Shown here: piece by piece, positions 18,485 through 27,945 of the stretch
How the letters are laid out: every line of letters starts with the position of its first letter
How positions within the stretch are numbered: the stretch's first letter is position 1
NCBI RefSeq assembly: GCF_900187135.1
Contig: NZ_LT906443.1
Location: 992,001-1,056,000 of the forward strand
Source of the DNA: Corynebacterium ulcerans
Lineage (GTDB): Bacteria; Actinomycetota; Actinomycetes; Mycobacteriales; Mycobacteriaceae
Direction: 5' to 3'
DNA length: 64,000 nucleotides
Translations under genes and position numbers: made by a program
Notes under the pieces: generated by a model
Told to the model about the DNA's origin: nothing
Databases searched by the model: none
What the model saw: the letters and a program-made list of their open reading frames with translations, nothing else

Positions 18485-18917
18485 CGCCCCTGCTTAATCC
18501 ATGCGAAACTTCATTACATCAACAGCACACAAGCTGTTGGGAGACCCAAACAGTCACCGGCGAAAGGAGAGAGCATGGCAGCTAACTCTCGGGTAGCAGC
18601 TCAGCACAGCGACGCATGGTAGCGAACATGTAGCAGGACGAGCGGCGAACCCGAGGACCAGAAGATTCAAGGAAGAGCGTTACTTGTTGAGGGACTAGCT
18701 AACGCACCGCATTCTAAGAGTCACTGGTAGCTCGATGCATAGGGATTTTCCCACCTCCTGGGAAGCGTTGAGGGGCGCGACTCAGAGCAGGCATTATGCA
18801 GAGGCACACCAACTGGTCCTACAGCCGAATCCATTTTCGGTTTAACTTTCTGAGGCATCTTTCCTTTTGAGATTGAGGGATACCGGCCACCGCGCACACG
18901 GTGGCCGGTTCTTTTTT
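18485..18917 (+). ncRNA. Candidate stand-alone structured RNA
   Basis: The plus strand here has no long open frame and no gene downstream in the same direction, since the peroxidase gene converges on it. Yet it ends in one of the best terminators of the window. It is purine-rich with many GGxxAGC-type words unlike its surroundings and has internal complementarity, such as CTCGGGT at 18588-18594 with ACCCGAG at 18649-18655 and CCGAA/TTCGG near 18823-18838. TACACT at 18475-18480 could be a -10, though no good -35 precedes it. A 15-codon frame with an AAAGGAG ribosome site (18575-18622) is included. It lacks the hallmarks of tmRNA, RNase P RNA and SRP RNA. The 5' end is a guess. Confidence 0.45.
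18882..18917 (+). terminator. Strong intrinsic terminator
   Basis: An 11-base stem (ACCGGCCACCG) with a six-base loop is followed by TTCTTTTTT on the plus strand. The T-run is on one side only, so it serves a plus-strand transcript. Confidence 0.88.
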
Positions 18918-18921
18918 CATC

Positions 18922-18997
18922 ACAGCCTGCATTTCCATAGACATTAAGCCGCAAAACGGCGCCCAAGGGATGCTTTGTCTATGGAAATGCAGGCTGT
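18922..18997. repeat. Hairpin repeat element, copy A
   Basis: A 76-base element with perfect 22-base inverted arms and a 32-base centre. Its arm core CTGCATTTCCATAGAC is identical to that of the element at 37626-37697, while the centres differ. It lies between the RNA terminator and the 3' end of the peroxidase gene. The structure resembles a small non-autonomous mobile or REP-type element; no target duplication was recognised. Confidence 0.8.
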
Positions 18998-19003
18998 TGG
19001 GCG

Positions 19004-19477
19004 TTAAAGCACCACGTGTTCCTCTAAACATTCGATGATCTCTAGATCATCGGGTTCCATATTCGGCGCGAACCGGCCCACAACTTTTCCTTCCGGAGAA
19101 ACCACGAACTTTTCAAAGTTCCACTCAATATCTGGACCGTCTCCCTTTAAGAATCGGTACAGCGGATGAGCATTCTCACCGTTAACGTCTGCCTTTTCAA
19201 GAATCGGGAAGGTCACGTCATATTCCCGCTTGCAGAACTCCGCGATTTGTTTATTGGATCCGGGTTCTTCCTCAGCAAACTGGTTGCACGGCATTGCAAT
19301 CACAAAGAAGCCACGCTGAGAGTAGTCGCGATACAGCTCTTCCAGAGCCTCGTACTGCGGGGTCAGGCCACACTTGGACGCGGTATTCACAATAAGCAGG
19401 CAGTGCCCCGCCCAGTCATTCATGGTTGTCTCGGTGGCGTCGTTAAGCGTCACCGGAATATCAAAGAACTGCGTCAT
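19004..19477 (-). CDS. mpx: Thiol peroxidase of the glutathione peroxidase family (mycothiol peroxidase)
   Basis: Reduces hydrogen peroxide and organic peroxides. The 157-residue protein has a Cys nucleophile, Cys36 in NTASKCGLTPQYEALE, instead of selenocysteine, plus the Gln of MPCNQFAEEEPGS and the Trp of DIEWNFEKFVV that complete the catalytic site. Because corynebacteria lack glutathione and this locus matches the C. glutamicum gene, mycothiol/mycoredoxin or thioredoxin is the expected reductant. It overlaps the end of ptrB by four bases, so the two are co-transcribed. Confidence 0.85.
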   Translation of the reverse strand: MTQFFDIPVTLNDATETTMNDWAGHCLLIVNTASKCGLTPQYEALEELYRDYSQRGFFVIAMPCNQFAEEEPGSNKQIAEFCKREYDVTFPILEKADVNGENAHPLYRFLKGDGPDIEWNFEKFVVSPEGKVVGRFAPNMEPDDLEIIECLEEHVVL

Positions 19478-21600
19478 TGAAGCACTCCCGTCGCCTGGTT
19501 AATGAGCCATGCGTATTCAAACGCCGTCTGCTTCCACTTTTCATACCGCCCGGACACTCCACCGTGCCCCGCTGCCATCTCGGTCTTGAGCAAAAAGTCG
19601 CCGCTCTTGGCAGTAGCGCGCAGCCTAGCGATCCACTTGGCAGGCTCTACGTACAGCACCCGGGTGTCATTAATCGAGGTCAAGGCCAAGATATTGGGAT
19701 ACGCTTTAGCCTCCACGTTCTCATAAGGGGCATACGACGCCATATAGTCATATACCTCTTTATCGTGCAGCGGATCGCCCCACTCATCCCACTCCGTGAC
19801 AGTCAGCGGTAGCTCCGGCATCAGCATAGAGGTCAGCGGATCCACGAATGGAACCACAGCCTCAATTGCCTTAAACCGGTCGCCTGCGAGGTTGGCAACT
19901 GCGCCCATCAGCATGCCCCCGGCGGAGCCACCCTCGGCCACCATCTGCTCTGGCGTGGTCACTCCCCGAGCAATAAGGAAATCCGCTACTGCGATGAAGT
20001 CCGTGAACGTATTCTTTTTGCACAGCATCTTGCCGTTGTCGTACCAACCCCGGCCCATCTCGCCGCCGCCGCGGATGTGTGCAATGGCAAAGATCATCCC
20101 GCGATCCATAAGGGATAGCCGCGCGATGGAGAATTCGGGATCCATAGATACCTCGTAGGAACCGTAGCCGTAGAGCAGCGTCGGATTGGGTGTGGTCACA
20201 TCGAGATCCGCACGGTGTACGAGCGATACCGGGATCTGTGCCCCATCTTCTGCCGTAACCCATAGCCTGGTTGCCACGTAGTCATCACGGTTATAGCCGC
20301 CAACAACTTCTTGCTGCTTGAGCAGGCGTTTAGAGCCATCTGCAACTGTGTAGTCGAACACCTGACTTGGGGTGGTAAACGAGGTATACCCCACGCGCAG
20401 TACAGGTGCATCCCACTCGGGATTTCCCGCAACGCCCACGGTGTAAAGGTCCTCATCAAACTGAAGCTCTTCAAAAGTCCCGAAGCCTTGGTCAGTGAGC
20501 TGCATTATTGCCGCACGACCGATAGCACCGGCACGGTACCCCACCACGATCTGATCGCGGTAGGTATCTACGCCTTCAATTCGAACGTCATCGCGGTGCG
20601 GCATCAGCGTTGTCAGATCGGACAGAGCGAGGGGCTCCGTCGCAGGTGCCCACCCTATTTCAAAATTTGGCCCCGTAGCGTTATGGGTAACGATCCACAC
20701 GTCTTCGCCGGCAACAACGCCGTGATCCACGTCGTATTCCACCCCTGATTTCCGAGGGATAATGCAACGGAATTCTCCCTCTGGGTTATCCATCTCGAGG
20801 ACCCATACCTCAGAGGTTATCTTTGATGCAGATGCGATTATCAGGTATTTTTCTGAACGCGTCGCACCAATGCCGGTGTTAAAATGCTCGTCCGCCTCAT
20901 GGAACACGCGAACATCTTCGCTCGGATCAGTGCCGATCTTGTGCCGCCACACGGAGTCCGGACGCCATGCGTCGTCGACTCGCTGATAGAACAGGTAGTC
21001 TTCCCCAGCCCATGTCGCGCCGTAGAAAAGGTCTTCCAGGACGTCATCCAGCAGCTCCCCTGTCTCCAGGTCTTTAATCCGCAGGGTAAAGCGCTCATCG
21101 CCGGCCGTATCCACGGAGTATGCCAAATAGCGACCCGACGTCGTGATAGCCGATGCCCCAAGGGAGAAAAACTCGTGTCCCTCCGCCAGTTCATTCAAAT
21201 CGAGAATGACTTGCTCCTGAGCAACCGGCTCCCCTTCTGGGATCACGGGTGGCACCCATGCATCCTGCCCCTCGACTACGGGGATACGACAGGAGTACCC
21301 GTAGCTTTTCCCCTCCTCCGAGCGCCCGTAATACCAAAAATCACCGGAGCGCTGTGGCACCGACATATCGGTCTCTTTTACTCGCGACTTTATCTCTTGA
21401 TAAATATTGTCTCGTAGCCGCGACAACCCAGCGGTCTCTTGCTCCGTAAAGGCATTTTCCGCCTCCAAGTACGCAATGGTTTCCTGAGACTCTTTGTCCC
21501 GTAGCCATTCGTATTCATCGATAAACGTGGTGCCATGCACCGTTCTCATGTGCTGATGAATCGGGGCTATCGGCGCTTGAATTCGCGTTGTTTCAGACAT
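19474..21600 (-). CDS. ptrB: Oligopeptidase B (prolyl oligopeptidase family)
   Basis: Cytoplasmic serine peptidase that cuts short peptides after basic residues. Its 708 residues consist of an N-terminal seven-bladed propeller and a C-terminal hydrolase domain. Catalytic residues: Ser in AEGGSAGGMLMGA, Asp in TSINDTRVLYVEP and His in MAAGHGGVSGRYEKW. The family pattern YGYGSYEVSMDPEFS and AHIRGGGEMGRGWYDNGK are also seen. The start is ATG at 21600. It is followed with a four-base overlap by the peroxidase gene. Confidence 0.93.
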   Translation of the reverse strand: MSETTRIQAPIAPIHQHMRTVHGTTFIDEYEWLRDKESQETIAYLEAENAFTEQETAGLSRLRDNIYQEIKSRVKETDMSVPQRSGDFWYYGRSEEGKSYGYSCRIPVVEGQDAWVPPVIPEGEPVAQEQVILDLNELAEGHEFFSLGASAITTSGRYLAYSVDTAGDERFTLRIKDLETGELLDDVLEDLFYGATWAGEDYLFYQRVDDAWRPDSVWRHKIGTDPSEDVRVFHEADEHFNTGIGATRSEKYLIIASASKITSEVWVLEMDNPEGEFRCIIPRKSGVEYDVDHGVVAGEDVWIVTHNATGPNFEIGWAPATEPLALSDLTTLMPHRDDVRIEGVDTYRDQIVVGYRAGAIGRAAIMQLTDQGFGTFEELQFDEDLYTVGVAGNPEWDAPVLRVGYTSFTTPSQVFDYTVADGSKRLLKQQEVVGGYNRDDYVATRLWVTAEDGAQIPVSLVHRADLDVTTPNPTLLYGYGSYEVSMDPEFSIARLSLMDRGMIFAIAHIRGGGEMGRGWYDNGKMLCKKNTFTDFIAVADFLIARGVTTPEQMVAEGGSAGGMLMGAVANLAGDRFKAIEAVVPFVDPLTSMLMPELPLTVTEWDEWGDPLHDKEVYDYMASYAPYENVEAKAYPNILALTSINDTRVLYVEPAKWIARLRATAKSGDFLLKTEMAAGHGGVSGRYEKWKQTAFEYAWLINQATGVLQ

Positions 21601-21831
21601 GGCCTAAATCGTAGCGGAAACCACTAACAAGCCCATTTTTTAAGTTTTTAGCTTTCTACCAGATGTTTCCGCCCCACCACCAAGACATATGCAAAAAACG
21701 TGAATTTATCTCTACGGTACTGCACATTTCCATTGCAGTGAACCCCGCCACGTATTGCTCTCTTCTCTTGATTTTTTACAGAGTTCGGCTAGTGTAAATC
21801 CGGTCTTATTGAAAAAATGAAAGGTAGCCTA

Positions 21832-21957
21832 ATGAGCAACTTTGCAGACGTATTTAGCCAGCTCTCTTCAGTCAAAGGTCTGAACTTGCTTTCAGAGATG
21901 GTCAGCTTTACCAGCAAAATCGTCAGCGTTGTAGAGAAGATCAACAAGCTCACCTAA
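21832..21957 (+). CDS. 41-residue amphipathic helical peptide, porin-like candidate
   Basis: An uncatalogued short gene. The peptide begins MSNFADVFSQLSSVKGL and ends SVVEKINKLT. Hydrophobic residues recur every three to four positions (F4, V7/F8, L11, V14, L17, L20, V24, I30/V31, V34, I37), so a single amphipathic helix is likely. It has no signal peptide, Cys or Pro. AAAGGT lies seven bases before the ATG; an in-frame ATG at 21817 would add five residues. A perfect terminator follows 13 bases after the stop. Size, helix type and Ser content match corynebacterial cell-wall peptides such as PorA/PorH, which are exported without a classical signal and mycoloylated on Ser; a phenol-soluble-modulin-like toxin is another option. 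Confidence 0.7.
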   Translation: MSNFADVFSQLSSVKGLNLLSEMVSFTSKIVSVVEKINKLT

Positions 21958-21970
21958 TAAGGAAAACAAA

Positions 21971-22010
21971 AAGCGCTGTACCGTATCAGGCACAGCGCTT
22001 CTTTTATTTT
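21971..22010 (+). terminator. Intrinsic terminator of the small-peptide gene
   Basis: Nine-base arms AAGCGCTGT/ACAGCGCTT with a 12-base loop, followed by CTTTTATTTTTTTTT on the plus strand. It also closes off the convergent purC gene, whose stop lies at 22014. Confidence 0.88.
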
Positions 22011-22013
22011 TTT

Positions 22014-22907
22014 TTACACACAGGTCCCGATCCAATCACTGAACTTTTTTCCAGTGATACGTTCGAATGCCTCTACGTAGCGTTCCCGCGTCGCTTCCAC
22101 GACGGACCCAGGAAGAGACGGCGGCGGGGTAAGTGAGTCCGTGGACCACCCCGACTTGGGACCGGTGAGCCAGTTGCGCACGTACTGCTTATCAAAGCTC
22201 GGCTGCGCCTTGCCTTCCTCGTAGCCGTCGGCAGGCCAATAGCGGGAGGAATCTGGGGTGAGGGCTTCGTCGGCAAGCACTAAAGTGCCGTCTTCGTCGA
22301 GTCCGAACTCAAACTTTGTATCTGCGAGAATAATGCCCCGGGACTCCGCGATGGCTGCTGCCTCGGAGTAGATCTTCAAGGTCACTGCGCGTAGCTCGTT
22401 AGCGCGCGCCTCGCCTAGCTTGTCGACGACCGCCTCAAAAGACACGTTCTCATCATGCTCGCCAAAGTCTGCTTTGGTCGCAGGCGTAAAAATCGGCTCG
22501 GGCAATTTCGATGCCTCTACCAGGCCTTCCGGCAGTTCAATGCCACATACCTTGCCGGTCTGTTGGTATTCCTTGAGACCAGAACCGGTGAGGTAGCCGC
22601 GTGCCACGCATTCGAAAGGAAGCATTTTCAGCTTCTTACATACCAGCGCACGCCCCAAAACTTCTTCTGGAATCGCAGGATCATCGATGGGTCCGGCAAG
22701 GTGGTTAGGAAAATCGATGTGATCAAAGAAGTACATGCTCATCGCAGTGAGCACTCGGCCTTTGTCGGGGATCTCCGGATCCAGGATGTGATCGTATGCG
22801 GAGATGCGGTCAGAGACCACCATGAGCAGGCGTTCGTCGTCGATCTCGTAGATCTCACGCACTTTGCCCGCGGACACATGGGTGTACTGGGAGAGTTCAG
22901 GACGCAT
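22014..22907 (-). CDS. purC: SAICAR synthase PurC
   Basis: Phosphoribosylaminoimidazole-succinocarboxamide synthase, which joins aspartate to CAIR using ATP. Its 297 residues, the longer SAICAR synthase type, show [48 protein letters not shown] and the signature [16 protein letters not shown]. The start is ATG at 22907. The next upstream gene in the same direction is purB, with a 209-base gap containing a 30-base palindrome. Confidence 0.96.
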   Translation of the reverse strand: MRPELSQYTHVSAGKVREIYEIDDERLLMVVSDRISAYDHILDPEIPDKGRVLTAMSMYFFDHIDFPNHLAGPIDDPAIPEEVLGRALVCKKLKMLPFECVARGYLTGSGLKEYQQTGKVCGIELPEGLVEASKLPEPIFTPATKADFGEHDENVSFEAVVDKLGEARANELRAVTLKIYSEAAAIAESRGIILADTKFEFGLDEDGTLVLADEALTPDSSRYWPADGYEEGKAQPSFDKQYVRNWLTGPKSGWSTDSLTPPPSLPGSVVEATRERYVEAFERITGKKFSDWIGTCV

Positions 22908-23021
22908 AAAGTAGCAGTCTAGCCCTCACGTCTCATGCAAGTCATATCTTATCTACTTTTGCAGAGTTAACGTTACGTGCAAGGAGACAAAGAAATCCTA
23001 AGTCCACTCATTTGCACTGTT

Positions 23022-23051
23022 CACGACCCTGCTCGCGCGAGCAGGGTCGTG
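23022..23051. repeat. Perfect 30-base palindrome between purB and purC
   Basis: Both 15-base halves match exactly with no loop; the left half starts CACGACCCTGC and the centre is CGCGCG. No T-run follows on either strand. It could be a terminator variant for purB or a protein-binding site in the purC promoter region. Confidence 0.6.
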
Positions 23052-23116
23052 GCGATCCCACGCTACAGTGACCAAAGCTACAACTGGCTTCTTCAGTAGA
23101 GTGGCACCTTTCAACG

Positions 23117-24556
23117 CTAAAGAATCTCGCCAGGAGTGTAGGCCGCGGCGTTCGGATAGCGGTTGGTAAGGTCCTCCACCCGGTTAAGAACCCGGGAAAC
23201 CTGCGATTCTGCAGCGCCGATAAAGACGTGGCGGTCTGCAAGGGCCTCGTCCAGCTGCTCCTGCGTCATCGGTAGTCTCTCGTCTGCTGCTAGGCGCTGA
23301 ATCAGGTCTTGTTCACCACCGTTTTCTCGCATGTTCAGTGCCACTGCAACAGCGTTTTCCTTGATCACCTCATGAGCAGTCTCACGACCCACGCCTGCAC
23401 GAACCGCCGCCATCAAAATACGGGTGGTAGCGAGGAATGGGAGATAACGCTCTAGTTCCCGATCAATCATTGCAGGGAATGCCCCGAACTCGTCGAGGAC
23501 GGTCAGGAAGGTCTCGTACATTCCGTCGAGAGCAAAAAACGCGTCTGGTAGAGCCACGCGGCGGATCACAGAGCAGAATACGTCGCCTTCATTCCACTGC
23601 TGCCCCGCGAGATCGGCAACCATCGTAAGATATCCGCGCAGGATGACCTGGAGTCCACCGACCCGCTCACACGAGCGAGCATTCATCTTGTGCGGCATCG
23701 CGGAAGATCCAACTTGTCCTTCTTTGAAGCCCTCAGTCACCGTCTCATTACCGGCCATGAGACGAATAGTGGTTGCCAAACTGGATGGGCCCGCTCCGAG
23801 TTGGACGAGGGCAGATACCGCGTCAAAGTCGAGGGAGCGCGGGTACACCTGTCCCACAGAATCAAAGACCCGCGAAATGCCAAGGTGATCAGCCACCTGT
23901 GTTTCCAAGGACGCCAGCTTCTTCTGGTCCCCACCCATCAGGTCAAGCATGTCCTGCGCCGTGCCCATCGGCCCCTTGATTCCTCTGAGGGGATAGCGAT
24001 CAAGGAGCTCCTCAACGCGGTCGATGGCCACCAGGATTTCCTCGGCAGCAGAAGCGAAACGCTTACCCAAGGTAGTGGCCTGGGCAGCCACGTTATGAGA
24101 ACGCCCAGCCATAACCAGTGATTGGTATTGAGCAGCATGGTGTGCCACCCGCGCCACCACTGCGACAGACTTGTTGCGGATCAGTTCCAAAGAACGGTAG
24201 ATCTGCAGCTGTTCTACGTTTTCGGTGAGGTCACGCGAGGTCATGCCCTTGTGAATATGCTCAAAACCCGCGAGGGCGTTGAACTCCTCAATCCGGGCTT
24301 TAACATCATGGCGAGTGATCTTCTCGCGATCAGCAATACTTGCAAGGTCAATCTGGTCGATGACCCGCTCGTAGGCAGTAATAGCCTCCGAAGGGATCTC
24401 AACTCCTAATGCTTTTTGAGCCTTCATCACAGCGATCCAGAGCTGACGCTCTAGCAGGATTTTGGCCTCAGGGCTCCACAGCTCAGTGAGCTCGGCGGAA
24501 GCGTATCGGTTGGAAAGGACGTTGGTGATCTTCTTCTTTTCTGCCACGTCGCTCAT
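23117..24556 (-). CDS. purB: Adenylosuccinate lyase PurB
   Basis: Removes fumarate from SAICAR and from adenylosuccinate. The 479-residue protein shows the fumarase/aspartase superfamily signature VGSSAMPHKMNARSCERV with the catalytic Ser, the His-containing KGMTSRDLTEN and MAGRSHNVAAQ. LSNRYASAELTELWSPEAKI is a normal N-terminus, so the ATG at 24556 is accepted. It ends the purine cluster with purC downstream. Confidence 0.96.
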   Translation of the reverse strand: MSDVAEKKKITNVLSNRYASAELTELWSPEAKILLERQLWIAVMKAQKALGVEIPSEAITAYERVIDQIDLASIADREKITRHDVKARIEEFNALAGFEHIHKGMTSRDLTENVEQLQIYRSLELIRNKSVAVVARVAHHAAQYQSLVMAGRSHNVAAQATTLGKRFASAAEEILVAIDRVEELLDRYPLRGIKGPMGTAQDMLDLMGGDQKKLASLETQVADHLGISRVFDSVGQVYPRSLDFDAVSALVQLGAGPSSLATTIRLMAGNETVTEGFKEGQVGSSAMPHKMNARSCERVGGLQVILRGYLTMVADLAGQQWNEGDVFCSVIRRVALPDAFFALDGMYETFLTVLDEFGAFPAMIDRELERYLPFLATTRILMAAVRAGVGRETAHEVIKENAVAVALNMRENGGEQDLIQRLAADERLPMTQEQLDEALADRHVFIGAAESQVSRVLNRVEDLTNRYPNAAAYTPGEIL

Positions 24557-24584
24557 TATCGCACGCGAACCACCACTTGTCCCC

Positions 24585-25241
24585 CTAGTCAGTCATCCCA
24601 AACTGCTCTAACTCATCTGGGTGACCAGCCGCCAAAACCAAATCCCCTGCTTGCAGAATCATCTCGGGTTTCGCAGGTCTGAACATGCCGTTACTCGGAC
24701 GAACGGCGATGATCTGTATCCGATCAACCTCGTGTACCCGCTTACCCAGAATTGAGACGGGCGGCGCGACCTTCACAATGGCGTAATCTCGGTCGAATTC
24801 CGCGTATTCCTGCACCCGGCCATTCATTAAATGCGCTACCCGGCGGCCAGTATCTTGTTCCGGGCGGATAATGTGGTGCACTCCGATTTGGCTCAGAATC
24901 TTAGCGTGGGAATTGTTCAACGCCTTCGCCCAAATACTTGGCACGTTCAGATCGATCACGGTAGAGGCAGTAAGCAGCGACGCCCCCATGTCCGAGCCGA
25001 TTCCGATTACAACACGAGAAGCCTCATCCACAGAAAGCTGGCGTAGAGCTTCCTCGTTGGTGGTATCCGCCATGGCGGCATACGTAAGAATTTTAGCTGC
25101 TGCATTGACTACGGATTCAGAAGAGTCGACTCCTAAAACCTCAATGCCAGAGTGCACCAGCTCTTCTCCCAAGGCCATGCCGAATCGGCCTAAACCAAGA
25201 ATCACCACGGGTGCTTTGGAACGGGAACGGAACTTAGCCAA
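24585..25241 (-). CDS. TrkA/KtrA-type potassium channel gating subunit
   Basis: Cytoplasmic regulator with 218 residues. Residues 10-130 form an RCK_N Rossmann domain with the nucleotide motif VVILGLGRFGMALGEEL and an acidic residue at the end of the second strand (VLGVDSSE). Residues 140-215 form an RCK_C domain (SILGKRVHEVDRIQIIAVR, LQAGDLVLAAGHPDEL), a fold that in other bacteria binds cyclic di-AMP or cations. It overlaps the membrane subunit gene by eight bases, so the two form one uptake system. Confidence 0.88.
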   Translation of the reverse strand: MAKFRSRSKAPVVILGLGRFGMALGEELVHSGIEVLGVDSSESVVNAAAKILTYAAMADTTNEEALRQLSVDEASRVVIGIGSDMGASLLTASTVIDLNVPSIWAKALNNSHAKILSQIGVHHIIRPEQDTGRRVAHLMNGRVQEYAEFDRDYAIVKVAPPVSILGKRVHEVDRIQIIAVRPSNGMFRPAKPEMILQAGDLVLAAGHPDELEQFGMTD

Positions 25242-26592
25242 TGATCGGCCTTTCTACTGGATAGGAGTACAAACGCTTATTGCTACGAGCTGCAAGAGCA
25301 GCCACAAGGGACACCGGCCCAACGCGGCCTGCATACATCAAAAGAACCAGGAGCAGCTTGCCGACGCCAGGCAGATCCGCCGTAATACCCGTACTCAAGC
25401 CTACCGTGGCAAAAGCACTGACTACCTCGAAGGAAATATCCAAAAATTCAAATTCTGGGGCCACCAACAGCATGGTCATCAGGGAGACAGACACCAACAG
25501 CACAGCCAGCATGGTGACTGCCAATGCCTGGCGTACCGTGCGGGTGGGGATCCTGCGACCTCGGATCAAAACGTTGTCATCTCCTCGAATCTCCGCCACC
25601 ATGACGGTGAGGAGAACCGCCGCTGTCGTGATCTTGATGCCACCGGCAGTGCCGCCAGAACCGCCTCCAATAAACATGAGGAAATCAGTGAGCACCAGGC
25701 TGGAGGGGTGCAGCTCACCTATGTTGATCGAATTAAATCCCGCAGTTCTACTGGTTACTGATTGGAAAAACGAGGCGAGAAGTTTCGTCGGCACACTAAA
25801 TCCAGAGAGGGCCCCTCGCCACTCAAATGCAGCGATACCCACGGTTCCTATGACGAGCAGTGCGAACGTTCCGGCGATCGTAAACACCGCAGTCAAAGAA
25901 AATCGCCGCTCAGCAATACCTGCCGCCCTATGCTCATGTCGGCGATGCAGCTCCAAAAGAAGGGGGAACCCCAGTCCGCCGAGGATAATCGCGCCGGAGA
26001 TCGGGAGAATAATCCCAAAATCTCCCACGTAAGCTACGAGGTTATCCGATCGCAACCCAAAGCCGGCGTTGTTAAAGGCTGATACTGAATGGAAGACCCC
26101 TTCCCATACACTCGCCCCCCAAGAGAACCCCAACCCTTTAAAACGCAAGGTCAACACCAGCGCTACCGCCGTCTCCACCACAACAGTAAACGCTAGGGTG
26201 GCTACGAGTAGGCCTTTAACCTCGCCTAATTCTCTACCTCGTCCCTCCGCAGCTGCGTTGAGACGGTCCCGCACGCCGATACGGCCAACCAACACCCATG
26301 CCGCAAAAGACGTCAGGGTCATGATTCCCAAACCACCAAGCTGAATCAGAAGGAGAATCACCAGTTGACCGAAATGCGACCAATACGTGGCGGTATCCAC
26401 AACGGTCAGGCCGGTCAAACATACAGCTGAGGTTGCGGTAAACAAAGCCGTGACGACGTCCGCTTGTGCATGTCCTTCTCGTGATATGGGGAGGAGAAGG
26501 ACAAGCGTTCCGATGATAACGAGCGTCGCAAAACTACCGGCAACAAGCCGAGCAGGGGTTTTACGCATGAGGCGAAACGTTACTCCTGCCAC
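25234..26592 (-). CDS. TrkH/KtrB-type potassium transporter membrane subunit
   Basis: Membrane protein of 452 residues with four pore repeats. The selectivity-filter loops are visible as TSAVCLTGLT, VSAFNNAGFGL, TSRTAGFNSINI and FATVGLSTGIT. GGGSGGTAGGIKITT is the membrane loop that gates KtrB channels. It pairs with the adjacent RCK protein. Potassium (perhaps sodium-coupled) uptake is the expected role. The upstream neighbour purD ends 33 bases away on the same strand. Confidence 0.9.
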   Translation of the reverse strand: MAGVTFRLMRKTPARLVAGSFATLVIIGTLVLLLPISREGHAQADVVTALFTATSAVCLTGLTVVDTATYWSHFGQLVILLLIQLGGLGIMTLTSFAAWVLVGRIGVRDRLNAAAEGRGRELGEVKGLLVATLAFTVVVETAVALVLTLRFKGLGFSWGASVWEGVFHSVSAFNNAGFGLRSDNLVAYVGDFGIILPISGAIILGGLGFPLLLELHRRHEHRAAGIAERRFSLTAVFTIAGTFALLVIGTVGIAAFEWRGALSGFSVPTKLLASFFQSVTSRTAGFNSINIGELHPSSLVLTDFLMFIGGGSGGTAGGIKITTAAVLLTVMVAEIRGDDNVLIRGRRIPTRTVRQALAVTMLAVLLVSVSLMTMLLVAPEFEFLDISFEVVSAFATVGLSTGITADLPGVGKLLLVLLMYAGRVGPVSLVAALAARSNKRLYSYPVERPIIG

Positions 26593-26625
26593 GGCGTGAA
26601 GATCAAGAACTCAGCGCCCGCTCAG

Positions 26626-27894
26626 TTAAATCATGATGTTCTCTTCCACTGCGGGCAGGGCAATGTCAGAGCGGTAATGCGAACCGGGCAGCGTGATCTT
26701 GTCTAAAACGTTGTAAGCGTTACGACGGGCGTCGCTAAGCGAAGCCCCGGTGCCGATCACGTTCAAAACGCGGCCTCCAGCTGCGACGAGTTTTCCGTCC
26801 GCATCGTACGCTGTACCTGCATGTAGTACTGCAGCATCGTCTGCGCCGTTGATCTCCCCACCCTTTCGGGGCGACTCTGGGTATCCCTCAGCAGCCAAAA
26901 CCACTGTCAAAGCAAAGCCGTCTTCCCACTCCAGCGGAGGCAATTCAGCCAATTTTCCAGTAGCCACAGCGTTCAGAACCTCCGCCAACGGCGACTGCAG
27001 CAGCGCCACTACCGCCTGTGTTTCTGGGTCGCCAAAACGGCAATTGAATTCCACCACTGCCGGTCCTTCTTCACCCCACGCTATGCCGGCGTACAGCAAC
27101 CCGGAATATGCACAACCGCGAGCGACCATCTCGCGTGCCACGGGTATGCAGACCTCATCCACAATCCGCTGAACACCATCTTCTGGTAGCCATGGCAACG
27201 GGGTGTAGGCCCCCATGCCTCCGGTATTCGGGCCCTCATCATTATCGAACGCACGCTTATGATCCTGCGCCGGAAGCAACGGCACAACTGTTTCCCCATC
27301 GACTAGGCAAAAGAGTGAGACCTCAGGACCATCGAGGAAGCTCTCCAAGAGCACAGGATTTCCCGCAGCCAAAACAGCATCAACGTGAGCACGCGCCTGC
27401 GCACGATCCTTAGTCACCACAACGCCTTTGCCACCAGCGAGGCCATCATCTTTTACCACATAATGCGGGCCAAAATTGTCCAGAGCTGCTTCCCTCTGGG
27501 CATCCGAGGCACCCGGTGCGATCTGCTCCGCGCGGGCTGTCTTCACGCCGGCTTTAGCCATAACATCCTTGGCAAAGGCCTTTGAGCCTTCAATCCGTGC
27601 AGCATCCTTATTGGGGCCAAAGACTGCAAAACCGTGTGCACGCAAAGTATCGGCCACTCCTGCAACCAGAGGAATTTCAGGTCCTATGACCACGAGGTCC
27701 GCGCGTACTTCCTGTGCAACCTTGAGCATCTCATCTGGATTGTCTACCTGCGTTGCTTCCGAGTGAACCGTAGCAATCGACTCCATACCCACGTTTCCTG
27801 GTGCCACATGGAGTTCTGTAACCGCGGGGTCCTTGGACAAGCCGAGCGCAAGGGCGTGTTCACGGGCGCCCGAACCGATAACAAGAATGTGCAT
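26626..27894 (-). CDS. purD: Phosphoribosylamine-glycine ligase PurD
   Basis: GAR synthetase, second step of purine synthesis, ATP-grasp fold. The 422-residue protein begins [19 protein letters not shown] and has [42 protein letters not shown] and [14 protein letters not shown]. The start is ATG 27894, matching family N-termini; an ATG at 27906 would add four residues. It is divergent from the HIT gene with 51 bases between. Confidence 0.95.
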   Translation of the reverse strand: MHILVIGSGAREHALALGLSKDPAVTELHVAPGNVGMESIATVHSEATQVDNPDEMLKVAQEVRADLVVIGPEIPLVAGVADTLRAHGFAVFGPNKDAARIEGSKAFAKDVMAKAGVKTARAEQIAPGASDAQREAALDNFGPHYVVKDDGLAGGKGVVVTKDRAQARAHVDAVLAAGNPVLLESFLDGPEVSLFCLVDGETVVPLLPAQDHKRAFDNDEGPNTGGMGAYTPLPWLPEDGVQRIVDEVCIPVAREMVARGCAYSGLLYAGIAWGEEGPAVVEFNCRFGDPETQAVVALLQSPLAEVLNAVATGKLAELPPLEWEDGFALTVVLAAEGYPESPRKGGEINGADDAAVLHAGTAYDADGKLVAAGGRVLNVIGTGASLSDARRNAYNVLDKITLPGSHYRSDIALPAVEENIMI

Positions 27895-27945
27895 GATCCG
27901 AATCATACCGGCGGGACTGCATATAAGCCGACTATCCTCGAAAAC

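Noticed and set aside
18485-18700. Cyclic di-AMP (ydaO-type) riboswitch, from words such as CTTAATCC and CAGCTAAC
   Set aside because: The conserved words are in the wrong order, the GGGGGAACC core is missing and no gene follows on the same strand.
18485-18917. tmRNA, RNase P RNA or SRP RNA
   Set aside because: No tRNA-like ends or tag with a typical AA terminus, no GAGGAAAGTCC core and no GGxAGCA SRP tetraloop region were found.
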